DNA of 64,000 bases from Blastocladiella emersonii ATCC 22665 (Eukaryota; Blastocladiomycota; Blastocladiomycetes; Blastocladiales; Blastocladiaceae): positions 1,240,001 through 1,304,000 of the forward strand of contig JANHCV010000001.1 of assembly GCA_025594325.1 (NCBI GenBank), read 5' to 3'. The notes under the pieces are model-generated. The model saw only the letters and a list, made by a program, of their open reading frames with translations. It searched no databases and was not told the DNA's origin. Positions within the stretch are counted from its first letter, which is position 1; each line of letters opens with the position of its first letter. Both the position numbers and the translations under genes were made by a program. Shown here piece after piece: positions 32,471 through 45,309 of this stretch.

Positions 32471-34228
32471 ATGTCGCACCACTTTTTCCTCGGTACGCTG
32501 CTCCCTTGCCGCTCTCCCCGCCTCGCCGTTCAACCGGGGTCCGCCCACCGAATCATGGACCCGACGCTGACCGTGTCCTTGACGCGCCTCGCAGACTCGG
32601 GCTTCCCCGCCGCGGCCCAGCTCGGCGCCGCCTTTGACGAGGGCCTCGACGCCAAGCTCGCGCGCGACGCCTCGCTTTACGCGGACCCGACGCCCTCGGC
32701 CGTCGCGCGGTCCACGGCCACCACCTCCAACACGTTTGGTCCCGGCGGTGCCGGTGCCGCCGACTACGGCCTGCTCGGCGACGCGGCCAACTACGGCTTC
32801 GGCCTGTTCGACGCGTTCGGCGCGCTCCCCGCGGCCGCCGGCGACGCGTCGGGCAGCGCCGACGGCGCGGCCAAGCCCGCCGACGACGACCTCGCGTGGC
32901 TGTTCGGCGACGACTTTGCCGCCTTTGGTCTGCCCGCGCTCGCGCCCGGCAACCTCGCCAATGCGCCCGCCGCGCCCTCGGCTGCGGTGCCCGCGGCGGC
33001 CATGCCAGCCGTGACGCGCCACGCGACGCCCGACGTCGACGAGATGCCGACGCTCGAGCCGCCGTCGCCGCCGCCCGCGCCCGCTATGGCGATCCCGGCG
33101 TCGTGCCCCGAGCCGCCGCACCCCGCGCCCGTGCTGTCGTACCTCGCCGCCCCGCACCAGCAGCAGCAGTTCCAGCAGCAGCAGTACCAGCCGGCGCCCG
33201 TCCCGCAGCAGCAGCCCATGCAGCAGCAGCCCATGCAGCAGCAGCCGGTGCCGCAGCAGCAGATGCACGCGGTGCGCCCGCTCGAGGCATCGGCGATCCC
33301 GCCCGGCGCGCAGGTCTTCTCCATGGTCAACGTGCCCAGCCCCAACGGCACCTCGTTCCAGACGATCCTCGTGCCCGTGCCGCAGGGCGCGCCCATGATG
33401 ATGCCCGCGCCCGCCCCGGTCCCGGTCCCGGTCCCGGTCCCGGTCCAGCAGCAGCCGATGCAGATGCAGCAGCAGCAGATCCAGCCCATGCCGATGCACG
33501 CGCCCGCGCCCGTCGCTGTGCCCATGCCGGCCCAGTCGGTGGCGGCGCCCGTGCAGCAGCAGCAGGCCGCGCGCAGCGTGCCCATGGCCATCTCGGTGCC
33601 CATGTACCCGGCGCCCGCGACGCTGCCCTCGCCCGTGTCGATAGCGGTCCCCGCCGTGCCCGTGCCCGCGGTGGCCAAGTCGGCGGCCGCGTCGCTGTCG
33701 GCGTACCAGCAGCACCGTCTGCAGGAGGCGACCAACGGGTCGGTGCCCTCTCCCTCGCTCAAGTCGCTGCTCCCGTCCTCGCAGGCGACCTCGCCGACGG
33801 CGCCCTCGACCGGCTCGACGACGACGACAATGGCGGCGACCACGGTGACGGCCGACGGGCAGCGCAAGCTGGCGATCCCCGAGGACCAGCTCAAGTACCC
33901 GTCGCACCTGATCCCCATGGACGCGCCGATCCAGAAGAAGCGCAAGCACGCGGCCATGGCTGCTGGTCCCGCCGGGTCGTCGTCGGGCGACGAGGACGGG
34001 GTCCACGGCGACGACGGCGGCAACCCGACCGACTCGAAGCGCGTCAAGAACACACTGTCCGCGCGCCGGTCGCGCGCGCGCCGCGCCGCCAAGATGGACT
34101 TCCTCGAGACGCGCGTCGTCGACCTCGAGGCCGAGAACGACCAGCTCAAGGCCGAGCTCGCCCTCATGCGCCAGCAGATGGCCGCCCTCGCCGCGGCCGC
34201 GCCGAACCAGCAGCAGCAGCAGCAGTGA
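32471..34228 (+). CDS. GCN4-like bZIP transcription factor
   Basis: A 585-residue frame, or 551 residues if a possible 102-nt intron (32493-32594, GTACGC donor, CTCGCAG acceptor, no stop inside) is removed. The bZIP domain is at the extreme C-terminus: basic region NTLSARRSRARRAAKMDFLE, then leucine heptads VVDLEAENDQLKAELALMRQ. The basic region has the N-x-x-x-A-R-R-S-R signature of Gcn4/AP-1 proteins. Upstream lie Gln/Pro/Met-rich stretches, a nuclear-localisation-like QKKRKHA, and an acidic SSGDEDGVHGDDGG before the basic region. Position of the domain, start LADSGFPAAAQLG and the upstream ORFs fit a Gcn4/Cpc1-type activator of amino-acid biosynthesis, but this is inference. The last residues are a short Gln run. 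Confidence 0.8.
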   Translation: MSHHFFLGTLLPCRSPRLAVQPGSAHRIMDPTLTVSLTRLADSGFPAAAQLGAAFDEGLDAKLARDASLYADPTPSAVARSTATTSNTFGPGGAGAADYGLLGDAANYGFGLFDAFGALPAAAGDASGSADGAAKPADDDLAWLFGDDFAAFGLPALAPGNLANAPAAPSAAVPAAAMPAVTRHATPDVDEMPTLEPPSPPPAPAMAIPASCPEPPHPAPVLSYLAAPHQQQQFQQQQYQPAPVPQQQPMQQQPMQQQPVPQQQMHAVRPLEASAIPPGAQVFSMVNVPSPNGTSFQTILVPVPQGAPMMMPAPAPVPVPVPVPVQQQPMQMQQQQIQPMPMHAPAPVAVPMPAQSVAAPVQQQQAARSVPMAISVPMYPAPATLPSPVSIAVPAVPVPAVAKSAAASLSAYQQHRLQEATNGSVPSPSLKSLLPSSQATSPTAPSTGSTTTTMAATTVTADGQRKLAIPEDQLKYPSHLIPMDAPIQKKRKHAAMAAGPAGSSSGDEDGVHGDDGGNPTDSKRVKNTLSARRSRARRAAKMDFLETRVVDLEAENDQLKAELALMRQQMAALAAAAPNQQQQQQ

Positions 34229-34612
34229 GCTGCGTGCTCATCGATGTTTTTGTTTCCCTTTCCTCTCGCTCATGTAATTAATCAACCCCTTTGGCTTCCA
34301 TCGACTTGACTTGGACGCGAAAAGGTGCGTGGCAACGGCCGGCGTGACCCGCAGCGGCACGTCAACAGATCGCTCATGCATGCATGTGAGCACGCGTTCG
34401 GGCAACGCAGGGTCACGCGCCCATCCGACCGACCGGCGGCCCTTCCCCTGGCCGCGGCTCCCTCCTCTCACGCTCGTCCGCGTTGCTCACTCTCGCTCTC
34501 TCAACGACGAACGGGTCAGACTGCCGCCGCCCTCACCGGCACTGACCACGACGCCGACGAGCCGGGCACCCTCAACCCGAGACTTGCTTGCACACTGCAC
34601 TCACTCAGCACC
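34229..34612. other. Intergenic region between the bZIP and REX1 genes
   Basis: 3' flank of the bZIP gene and promoter of the exonuclease gene; no coding sequence recognised. Confidence 0.45.
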
Positions 34613-37308
34613 ATGGATCATCACAACGCATCGAACCACGCCCCTGCCGAAGCGGCCGGCGGCGCCAAGAAGAAGACAACGAAGCGCGTGCGCTCCGACT
34701 CGCTGCACGCCGAGACGGAGCGGGCGCGCGGCGCGAGCAAGAAGAAGCAGGGTGCGCTGGTGTCCCTCCGGCCTGCTGTCATCGCTCGCGCGCTCACGGA
34801 CAGACCCGAGTGTAGAGTCGCGCCCGGCACCACCACCACCCGTCCCGCGCATCACCGCTGCCGCTGTTGCCGTTGCGCGCGACGGCATCGCCGCGCAAGC
34901 CGCTGTCGCGGGCGTCGTGCCGAGCCCGGACCTGCACCGTCTCCGGTCGCTCGCTATCGGCACGCCGCCGTCGACCCCCGCCACCGCGCGGACCGGAGCC
35001 GCTGCGGCGGCAGGAGCAGTGGCAGCGGTGCCCGTCGAGAACGCATGGACGGCGCGCGCATCTGCCGCATCGTCGCAGCAGCAGCAGCGGCAACAGCAGC
35101 TGCCGCCACCACCCGCGGCGCCCGCGGCGCAGACCAGGGCGACGCCGCAGCAGCAGCAGCGCTCGGTCGGGCCGCTCGGCGGGCGCCGTCGCTCGACCGC
35201 GTCGGCCGCAGCCGCCAAACCTCCTGCAGCGCCCAACGCGACCCCGGCCAAGTCGGCCGCGGCCCCGCTCGCGTCGCCCAGCTCGCTGATCACGCTCAAG
35301 AAGGCGCCTGCTACGCGGGTACGCTTCCACGCCGTGCACCCGGCACGAACCCCGTCCTGACTCCCCCCAAAACATGTAGCCCGCCTTCAAGTTCAACCTC
35401 GCCGACCTGACCAAGCCGCTGCGCGTCGAGGACCTGCGCGACCTGGTCCTGTGGTGCCTGCACGACGAGGGGACCAATCCGCGCCACCTGCTGGTGCAGA
35501 ACCGCCACCACATTGCCAAGGTGGTCGTGACCTACATCCCGCGCCTCGACCCGGACCTGCTCGTCGCCACGCTGTCCAAGTCGGACCCGCCGACCGCGCC
35601 CGTCGAGCTCCCGCCGTCGCGCCGCGCGCGCGCGCACCTGCCGTGTCCCGCCGCAGACCTCGCGCACCTCGTCACCCCCGCGCCCGCCGACCTCCACCCG
35701 CCGCTCGCCCCGCTCGCCAACATCTTCCCGTACCTGTTCCCGACGCGCATGGAGGGCGACCGCAACCGCGTCGTCAACCCCGTCCTCACCTTCCTCGCGG
35801 TCCCGCCGACCGAGGCCGAGAAGCGCGCCCAGAAGCAGGCCCGCGCGCAGCAGGCCGCCGCCGCGCTCGCCGCCAAGGATGGCGACAAACCCGCGTTCTC
35901 GGTCGCCCCGCTCATCCTGACCCCGCGCGACCTCGCCGTCCACGGGTACCCGCCGCACCCGGCGTGGGCCGAGGCGGCGGGTGGTGCTGATGCCGCGGCG
36001 ACGGCGCTGCCCGCGGGGTACCTCGCGAGCGACGTGCCGTCGGCGGACCCGCTGCCGGACCCCGTGCACCGCGTGCTGCTCGCCATCGACTGCGAGATGT
36101 GCGACACCGAGGACGGGTCGGAGCTGACGCGCATCAGCGTCGTGACCGAGTCGGGCGACGCGATCCTCGATGAGCTCGTCGTCCCGCGCAAGCCGATCCT
36201 CGACTACAAGACGCGGTACTCGGGCATCACGCCCGCCATGCTCGACGGCGTCACCACCTCGCTCGAGGACATCCAGCGCCGTCTCCTGCCGCTGCTCACC
36301 CGCAACACGATCCTCATCGGGCACAGCCTCGAAAACGACCTGCGCGCGCTCCGCATCGCACACCCGTTCGTCATCGATACCGCCGTGTGCTACTCGCACC
36401 CGCTCGCCCCTGCCGGCAACGGCGGCGCGGCGAACGCGCCCGGCGGCATCATGCGCAAGCCGTCGCTCAAGCTCCTCGCGTCGACCTTCCTGCAGCGCGA
36501 GATCCAGACGCGCAACGGGCACTCGTCGTCGTCGTCGTCATCGACCCCGGTCCCGCCGTCCGACGACGCCAACCCGAACGCGCGCCCGCGCAGCACCACG
36601 CCCAGCGTCATCGCGCACCCGGACGGCCACTGCAGCGTCGAGGACGCGCTCGCGTGCATGGACCTGGTGCGGCTCAAGGCGGCGCGCGGGCCCGACTTCG
36701 GCGTGACGGCCGCGCAGGACTCGCTGCTCGACCGCCTGCGCACGGGGTCGCGCCCGCGCACGTCGGCGTGGTGCGATAACGCGCGGTCGTGCGCGCGCGA
36801 GGGCGCCGCCGCCGACCACCAGTACGTCGCGTACACGGACGACGACGTGGTCCGCAGCGTGCGCCACGCCGTCGCCAACACGGACGCGGCGTTTGTCTGG
36901 AGCCGACTGCTCGATGTCGAGCGCCATTTCTCGGCCAGCAACAATGCTAGGAACGGGCGGCCGCCCACGCCGTCGGGCGGGGCACCCCCGCCACCTGAGG
37001 CCGCAGCGGCGTCAAATGATGGGCCCGTGGCCGAAGATCTCGACCCGATCCTCGCGCGGACCGCGGCGCGCGTCAAGGACATGTGGGAGTCGCTCCCGCC
37101 GGGCGCCGTGTTCCTCGTGTTCTCGGGCAACGGCGACCCGACCGAGATGAACCGGCACCAGGCCGAGCGGCGCGCGGCCAAGGCCGACGGCGGTGGCGGA
37201 CGACGCGACGAGGACGAGGACGAGGGCCGCGCGCGGCAAGAGGAGTGGTGGCGCGCCGTGGCGCTGGCCAAGTCGGGCTGCGCCATGTTCGCAGTCCGCG
37301 AGTGGTGA
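34613..37308 (+). CDS. REX1: REX1-type RNA exonuclease (DEDDh family)
   Basis: Three exons (34613-34751, 34816-35318, 35380-37308) give 856 residues. REX1/RNH70 proteins are nuclear 3'-5' exonucleases that trim 5S rRNA and tRNA ends. The exonuclease fold carries all DEDDh residues: ExoI LLAIDCEMCDTEDGSELTRI, ExoII LIGHSLENDLRALRIAHPF and ExoIII HCSVEDALACMDLV. YSGITPAMLDGV and the SLKLLASTFL segment are also typical. The N-terminal 230 residues are basic then low complexity (Ala, Gln runs). A conserved fungal segment PAFKFNLADLTKPLRVEDLR precedes the nuclease domain. The C-terminal extension with a Gly/Asp/Arg-rich stretch is of unknown role. It converges with DIM1 at a gap of 95 bp. Confidence 0.9.
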
Positions 37309-37403
37309 ACCAATAACAACAGCAGTGCCAAAACGATGATACAACAAGAGACCCAGTGTATGTGATGGAATGGAATAAATATGATACAGAGAGCGAGGGA
37401 GGT

Positions 37404-39107
<1,704 letters not shown>

Positions 39108-39233
39108 ATGCAGCTCGAAGACCTCCTCCCCGCCCGCTGTACCTCGTGGCGCCAGGCTCTCCTCCGCGCTCTCCCCGCCCTCGCCTCGCACCCGCAGACG
39201 CCCTCGCCGCTCCTCTTCCCGCGCTCCCGCAAC

Positions 39234-40494
39234 ATGGCCAACCCCAAGACCAAGGTCATCTTCGACACGGACGTCGGCGTCGACGACGCCGTCGCCCTGC
39301 TCTCGCTCCTCAAGTCGCGCAACTGCGAGGTCCAGGCCATCACCACCGTCGACGGCAACGCCTCGCTGCAGAACGTCACCGAGAACGTGCGCACGCTCCT
39401 CTCGGTCGAGTACGAGAAGTTTGGCCACATCCCGCTGTTCGCCGGCGCCAAGGGGCCGATCGTGCAGCCCGAGGGCTTCAAGAAATATTTTTGGGACGGG
39501 CATGGACCAGGCGCGCTTCATTTTCTTGTTTACAGCGCGTAGGGACGATATCTGACCCGGGAAGAGCGATCTGTAGACGGTATGGGCGGTGGCCGCGCCC
39601 CGTACACGACCGAGCTCGCCGACAAGATCGCCAAGGTCCAGGTCCAGGACGAGCACGCCGCCATGGCCATGATCCGCATGTGCAAGGCCACCCGCGGCAT
39701 GACCATCATCGCCGTCGGCCCGCTCACCAACGTGGCCCTCGCCATCCGCCTCGACCCCGACTTCCTCTCGTACATTGACCGCCTCTACGTCATGGGCGGC
39801 TCGCTCCTCGCCAAGGGCAACGCCTCGCGCACTGGTACGCTCTCGCTGCGGTTCCGTCAACGAAAGCGCCGAAACTGACCATCTCGACCCGCCCGTCCCA
39901 CTAGCCGAGTTCAACTTCGCCTGCGACCCCGAGGCCGCGCAGATCGTCTTCACGTCGTCGACCAAGCACTCGATCGACCAGGCCAACCCCAAGGTGGTGC
40001 TGGCGACGTGGGAGCTGTGCCTCGAGAACGCCTTCGAGTGGGACCTGATCGACGAGCTGTGCGCGCGGCGCGCCGCGGCGTCCTCGCCGTGGCCGCAGTT
40101 CCTGCACCGCATCACGGGCTCGCTGCGGTCCATCTTCCGGTCCGAGAAGCACATGGCGGCGATCGCGCAGGCCAACGGCGTCAAGCCGCCGCGCCACGAC
40201 GTGCACGTCCCGGACTTCCGCGTCGGGCGCCTCGACACGACCGAGTCGCACTACGTGGCCATCTGCGACTCGTGCGCCACGTTCCCGCTCACGATCCCCG
40301 AGGCAGTCGAGCGGTCCGTGCCCCTGCACGTCGAGATCGAGCTGTCGGGCGCCCAGACCCGCGGCATGATGTGCCTCCAGTGGGCCGAGTGCGCCGACGA
40401 GCGCAAGCTCGCCAACAACTGCACCATCATCACCCACCTCAACCACGACGTGCTCGTCGCCGAGCTCAAGCGTATCTTCTCCGACGACGCCTAA
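39234..40494 (+). CDS. Inosine-uridine-type nucleoside hydrolase
   Basis: Three exons (39234-39510, 39577-39834, 39905-40494) give 374 residues. The enzyme hydrolyses the N-glycosidic bond of ribonucleosides in salvage. The calcium/ribose-binding signature is VIFDTDVGVDDAVALLSLL; TIIAVGPLTNVALAIRLDP, YVMGGS and NFACDPEAAQIVF are also diagnostic. The first intron has no GT donor: the model uses a GC-AG intron (CAG then GCGCGC at 39511, acceptor CTGTAG ending 39576, 66 nt), which restores the expected GHG-x-DGMGG junction. An in-frame ATG at 39108 would add 42 residues that are basic and hydrophobic, possibly an organelle-targeting extension. Substrate preference is not predictable. Confidence 0.88.
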
Positions 40495-40714
40495 GTGTTC
40501 GTTCTCCTCGGTCGGTTGTGCGGCGTGTGAATCCTCCACTGGGGACGGCGTGACGCGGGTGGACCGCGAGTGCCTGCCTCCCCTACCTATTGTCCATATC
40601 ATACACCTTAGTAGTAGCCAGCACCAGCTAGTTCTTAAACGAGAGACGCGAGAGTAGAGAACTAAGAGATGACTATTAAGAATATCTACACACGCTTCAG
40701 GGTGCGCGAGCCGC

Positions 40715-42665
40715 CTAGCTCTCGGCCATGGCCACGTCGCCGTCCGCGTCCGTTTTCGCGCCCTTCTTCTTGTTCTGCTTCTTCTGCTTCGTGGCCTTGG
40801 ACTTGGGCTTGTCAGCGGCCGACGACGAAGCGCCCTCGCCGGCCTCGGCGGCGGCGGCGCGCTGCTTGGCCTCGCGGTGCTCGCGCATCTCGCGCTTGGC
40901 GAGCTTGCGCTGGCGGCGCTCCTCCTTGAGGTCCATCTTGGACATGGTCGAGATGGTCGGGCGGGCGGGGGCGACGCGCTTGAGCTGCTTGCGGGTCTTC
41001 TGGTCGGCCTTCTTGAGGGTGAGCATCCACTCGGGGACGTCGCACCCGGACTCCTTGACGACGTTGACAATGGAGCGCAGGTACCCCGCGTCGTCCTTGG
41101 TGAAGTAGGTGATGGCCTTGCCGCGGCGGCCGGCACGACCGGTACGACCGATGCGGTGGATGTACGACTCGGTCGAGGTCGGGAAGTCGTAGTTGACGAC
41201 GGTCTGGACCACCATGTCGATACCGCGGGCGAGCACGTCGGTCGCGATCAGGATCCACAGGTGGCCGAGGCGGAACTGCTCGATGATGCGGTCGCGCTGC
41301 GCCTGCGTGCGGTCGGCGTGGATCACGTCCACGTTCATGCCGTCGTACACGAGCTCGCGGAACAGCTCCTTGGCGCGGTCAATCGACTGCACGAAGATCA
41401 GCACCGGCGGCTTCAGCTCGCCCGTGCGCAGGTGCTGCCGGATCGACATGAGCTTGCCCGACTCGTCGCCGACGTAGACGAGCGACTGGTCGATGGTCGA
41501 CGAACCCGTGTTCTTGACGCCGATCAGGACGCGCAGCACGTCGTCGCGCATCACCGTCTTGGCGAGCGTCTCGATGGTGCTCGACAGCGTGGCCGAGAAC
41601 ATGCACGTCTGGCGCTTGGTCGGGCACGCGGCGAGGATCTCGTCGGCCTGCTCGAGGAAGCCGAGGTCGAGGAGGCGGTCGGCCTCGTCGAACACAAGGT
41701 GCTGGATCGTGTTGAGCTTGATCTTGCCCTCCTGCAGCGCCTGGACGAGGCGCATGGGCGTCGAGATGAGGATGTCGGTCTTGGCCTGCTGCGCCGGGTC
41801 GATGGACAGGTTCGACGACTTGGTCAGCGTCAGCACGCGCCACTTCTTGGACACAAGCTTGCGCAGCTCGCGCTCGATCTGCAGCACCAGCTCGCGCGTC
41901 GGCGCGATGATACACACGCGCGCGCCCGTCTTGGCCGGCTTCTGCAGCTTGTGCAGGATCGGCAGCAGGTACGCCAGCGTCTTGCCGGACCCCGTCGGCG
42001 CGCACGCCAGCACGTCGCGGCCGTGCATGATGATGGGCGTCGACTGCATCTGGATCGGCGTCGGCGCCGTGTACCCGGCGGCACGCACGTTGGCCCGCAG
42101 GTAAGGCGCTACCTCGTACGTGTGGTACAGGTCGCCGAACGTCTGCACGGGCGCCGGCGCATCGTCGCCGTCGACCTTGATCCGGTTCGCGCGGCGGAAG
42201 GCGTGCATCGCCTCCTCGTCGGCGAACGGCTCGGCCGGCGGCTCCTCGTCCGCATCATCGGCGGCGGCCGCGGCGGGCGAGGACTCGTCCACTTCGGCCT
42301 CATCGTCGGAGCCGGCCTGCGCCTTGGCGGCCTGCTTCTTCTGCTTCTTCCCTCCGGCCTTGGGCTCGGGCTTCTTGGCCGAGGCGCCAAAGAAATCGAG
42401 CGAGCTCTCGTCGGCTTTGACGGCCTTGGTGGCGACCGGCTTGGCCTACACACACACATCGTCGACGACGATTCCATCGTCAGCATCCATCCATCATCGA
42501 TGGGCCCGCCCATCATCGCATCGCTGCAGGGACCACCGCGGCAGCGATGCGACGGAATGGCGGCGCAACTTGGTGCAACGGACTCACCTGGAACAGGTCG
42601 ACGTCGCCCTGGAACCGCTTGGTGTCGAACTTGGCGCCGCCCGTCAATACGCGGAAGATGTCCAT
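40715..42665 (-). CDS. ROK1: DEAD-box RNA helicase ROK1
   Basis: Two exons (42665-42588, 42445-40715) give 602 residues. ROK1 (DDX52) is a nucleolar helicase acting in 40S ribosome biogenesis. The N-terminus MDIFRVLTGGAKFD is typical of the ROK1 subfamily, as is RANRIKVDGDDAPAPVQTF before the Q motif. Helicase motifs: APTGSGKT, PTRELVLQ, STPMRLVQAL, VFDEADRLLD, SATL, LIFVQSIDRAKELF, ATDVLARGIDM and HRIGRTGRAG. The C-terminus is Lys/Arg/Ala-rich. The 142-nt intron with a GTGAGT donor is the longest in a coding region here. Confidence 0.95.
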
Positions 42666-43232
42666 GGCGAGGGTGAGGTGTGTGCGCGGTCAATAGAAGG
42701 CACGTGCGCCGTCGCTTTGCGGGAGGACGAGCGGGCCCCAGCGGCAGCGGCCAGCCCAGCCGAGTGATGCAAGCCCCGCTGAAGCGAAATTCGGATTTCC
42801 CTTTTTTCAGCCTTACAGAGTCACGCGCGTGAGGCGGGCGCGTCGCCGTGCTCGTCCCTCCTCGGCCGCGGCCGCCGCGACGCCACGGTTCCCGCTCCCC
42901 TCCCCCTTCTCTCTGTCTAGCGTGAGAAAAGAGCAAAGGAGACAAAGAGGACGCGTGCTCGCCCTCACACTCTACCATGTATGCAACCTTCGACTTCCAT
43001 GCAGCACCATGAACTCGCTCGGATCCGCGGTGCAAGGCTGACCACTGCGGGATCCGCTTCCTCGGCGTAGATACGCTCCTCCTCTCGCCGCTGCCCGGCT
43101 GCCGTGACGGTTGCGCGTTGCCCACTCGACACATGTACGTGTCGCCGCCGACGCCACCACCCGCGCGAGCGAGCGCTCATCGCCGTGCCCCGCTGCTCTA
43201 GCTAGCACACCTGCTTCTTCACGATCACCACC
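42666..43232. promoter_or_regulatory. Divergent promoter region of ROK1 and PXMP4
   Basis: About 570 bp with no recognisable gene, including a pyrimidine-rich stretch near 42890-42920. Confidence 0.45.
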
Positions 43233-43829
43233 ATGGACTCGGTCACGCGCTTCATCCTCGACCCGGCCAACCGCGACCTGCTCGCGCTGGTCAAGGGCTT
43301 CCGCAATGGCATCGTCTACGGCGCCAAGGTGCGGTTCCCGCACGCGCTGGTCATGACGTTCCTGTTCCGCGACGGCAGCCTGCGCAGCAAGTTCAAGTTC
43401 ATCTTCGACGCGACGCGCCAGCACTCGTGGAACCTCGGCCGCTTCGTACTCATCTACAAGACGCTGCTGCTCGCGCTGCGCCGCGCCCGCGGCGGCAAGG
43501 AGTCGACCGCCGACGCCTTCCTCGCCGGCACCGTTGGCGGGTACCTCATCTTTGGCGCCAACAACAACATCAACCAGCAGATCGTCCTCTACCTCTTCTC
43601 GCGCATCATGATCGGCATGGCCAAGTACGCCGTCAAGGCCGAGATCGTGCCCTCGCCTGAGCAGGACGTGTTCCCCGCCTTTGCCGCCGTCGTCTGGGGC
43701 ATCGTCATGTGGCTGTTCCGCCACCACCGCGACACGCTCCAGTCGTCGCTCCAGGCGTCCATGCAGTACCTCTACAACGACTCGGACGTCTGGAAGTCGC
43801 TCAAGACCCTCCTGTGGCACAACAAGTAA
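43233..43829 (+). CDS. PXMP4: Peroxisomal membrane protein 4 (PXMP4/PMP24)
   Basis: A single exon of 198 residues. PXMP4/PMP24 is a multi-spanning peroxisomal membrane protein of the Tim17/Tim22/Tim23-like superfamily. Diagnostic stretches are LLALVKGFRNGIVYGAKVRF, PHALVMTF, FIFDATRQHSWNLGRFVLIY and DAFLAGTVGGYLIFG followed by NNNINQQIVLYLFSRIM. Length equals that of animal and fungal relatives. The biochemical role is not known. Confidence 0.94.
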   Translation: MDSVTRFILDPANRDLLALVKGFRNGIVYGAKVRFPHALVMTFLFRDGSLRSKFKFIFDATRQHSWNLGRFVLIYKTLLLALRRARGGKESTADAFLAGTVGGYLIFGANNNINQQIVLYLFSRIMIGMAKYAVKAEIVPSPEQDVFPAFAAVVWGIVMWLFRHHRDTLQSSLQASMQYLYNDSDVWKSLKTLLWHNK

Positions 43830-45309
43830 CTGGCGGTGTCGGCGCGTGTGGTAGTACCGGATTGGGAATGAAATACCATCAATTTGACCTAGATCCACGT
43901 CTCGCACTTGGTGATCGCGGTGCCCGCGTTCGGTCGCGCGACTGAGCACACGAACTGGCTTGCTGGCGGCCGCACAGGGTTCACGTCCGCCATGGCGGTG
44001 CGGTGGTCACGGCCTTTGATCCTGCCCTAGGGAGCCCACATCGCACGACCAACAGAAGTCGCAGGACATCGTCGAGAACTAGAAGTCGCCAGGAGACTCG
44101 CGAGCAAGTCGCCCTGCGTCGATACATCCACTCCATGTTACACCGAGGCTCTTATCGGTGTCTTACACGGACACTTGTATTGACGGTCGGACAGAGTCCG
44201 CGCCCGCCGTGATGACACTGGCGGTCACGGCCGTGAACTGCACCAACTCATGGATGCGGATCCCACATCAGCTCGTCCATCAACCCGGGTCACCGTCCAG
44301 AACAGGGCCAAAGTAGCAACGTAGACACGATCGTGTCAAACGAGAATGAATGAGGGCTGACTGAGAGAGCAGCGTGAACACCAGGACGGCGAGGCCGCGC
44401 TCCTAATTTGTTCCCTCGTAAATCTTGCGCGCCTGAATGAGTTTCGTCGGGGTGGCGATCCAGTGACGGATGCTAAGGTGCCGCGGAGGGCTTCCCGTGA
44501 ACCAAATAAACGCGCATGAGCAACACAGAAACAGCAATGGTGGACGAGGTGGAGGGAGAGAGAGTTGCTCAGGACCGAAGTTATCGCCAGCGAGTGGTAC
44601 GACAATGTAGATAAGGTTGTTTTCGTTTGTTGGTCATCACGGCGAACTCGTCGAGGGAGAGCATTAGCTAGCAACGCATGACCGTGGCCGCGGCGGCCAG
44701 GGTCGTCGATCGAGGGGGAGGAACAGGTGAGGGAGCGGTCGTGAAGCGGATCGGAGGGCGGACCAGGGCGGAAAGTTGGGTGAGGGCATCGTGTAGTCGG
44801 ACGCGGGCGAAGCAGGTCGGGTGAGGTTGAGGTTAAGGGAAGGCAGGGGGGAGACTGGTGGATGATCGTGGTCGTGGGGGAGGGCGGGACTCGCGGCATG
44901 CGCAGGGACGAAGGATGTTGAGCATGACCTCGAGAACAGGCGTGGGGAGGGCGGGAACGAGGGGGTGTCGAGGGTAGGTGTGGGTTGGGCAGGGTGCCGT
45001 AACGATTGAGTTGATCCATGTGTCGTTTTCATGCGTCGTCAGCATCATCGCAGAAGAGCGATCAAGGTCATTTGAAATACGCAGAGTGGATTAGGTTTTG
45101 ATCTCGGCGAGGTCGCGAGGCGAAAAGCGGAAGGGCGGCGGTGATCACGTTGGCCGTTTCCAGGCGACCCCGCCGCACGTGGCGTCACCCGATGTCTCAC
45201 TGTGGCGCGGCTCGCGACGCGTCTCGCCGCCCGCTGCAACTTTTGCTCGCAAACTCCTTCTTGTGAGGAACCGCAACCATCCACCAGTCCATGAATCACA
45301 CTCGCCACC
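43830..45309. other. 1.5 kb region without a recognised gene
   Basis: Lies between PXMP4 and the pseudokinase gene. Base composition is less GC-rich than the coding parts. Frames are short or of low complexity (Pro/Ser/Thr-rich on the minus strand near 44300-45050). The last part is the pseudokinase promoter. Nothing convincing is seen. Confidence 0.4.

Noticed and set aside
32369-34006. 545-residue antisense frame over the bZIP gene
   Set aside because: Arg/Gly/His-rich shadow of the sense frame with no domain.
39234-39542. A truncated 5' nucleoside hydrolase gene ending at the TAG at 39540
   Set aside because: The conserved remainder of the enzyme continues in phase after a 66-nt segment with a normal acceptor, so a GC-AG intron explains it better.
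44336-45048. Pro/Ser/Thr-rich frames on the minus strand before the pseudokinase gene
   Set aside because: Low complexity and overlapping frames of equal quality; no signal peptide or domain.
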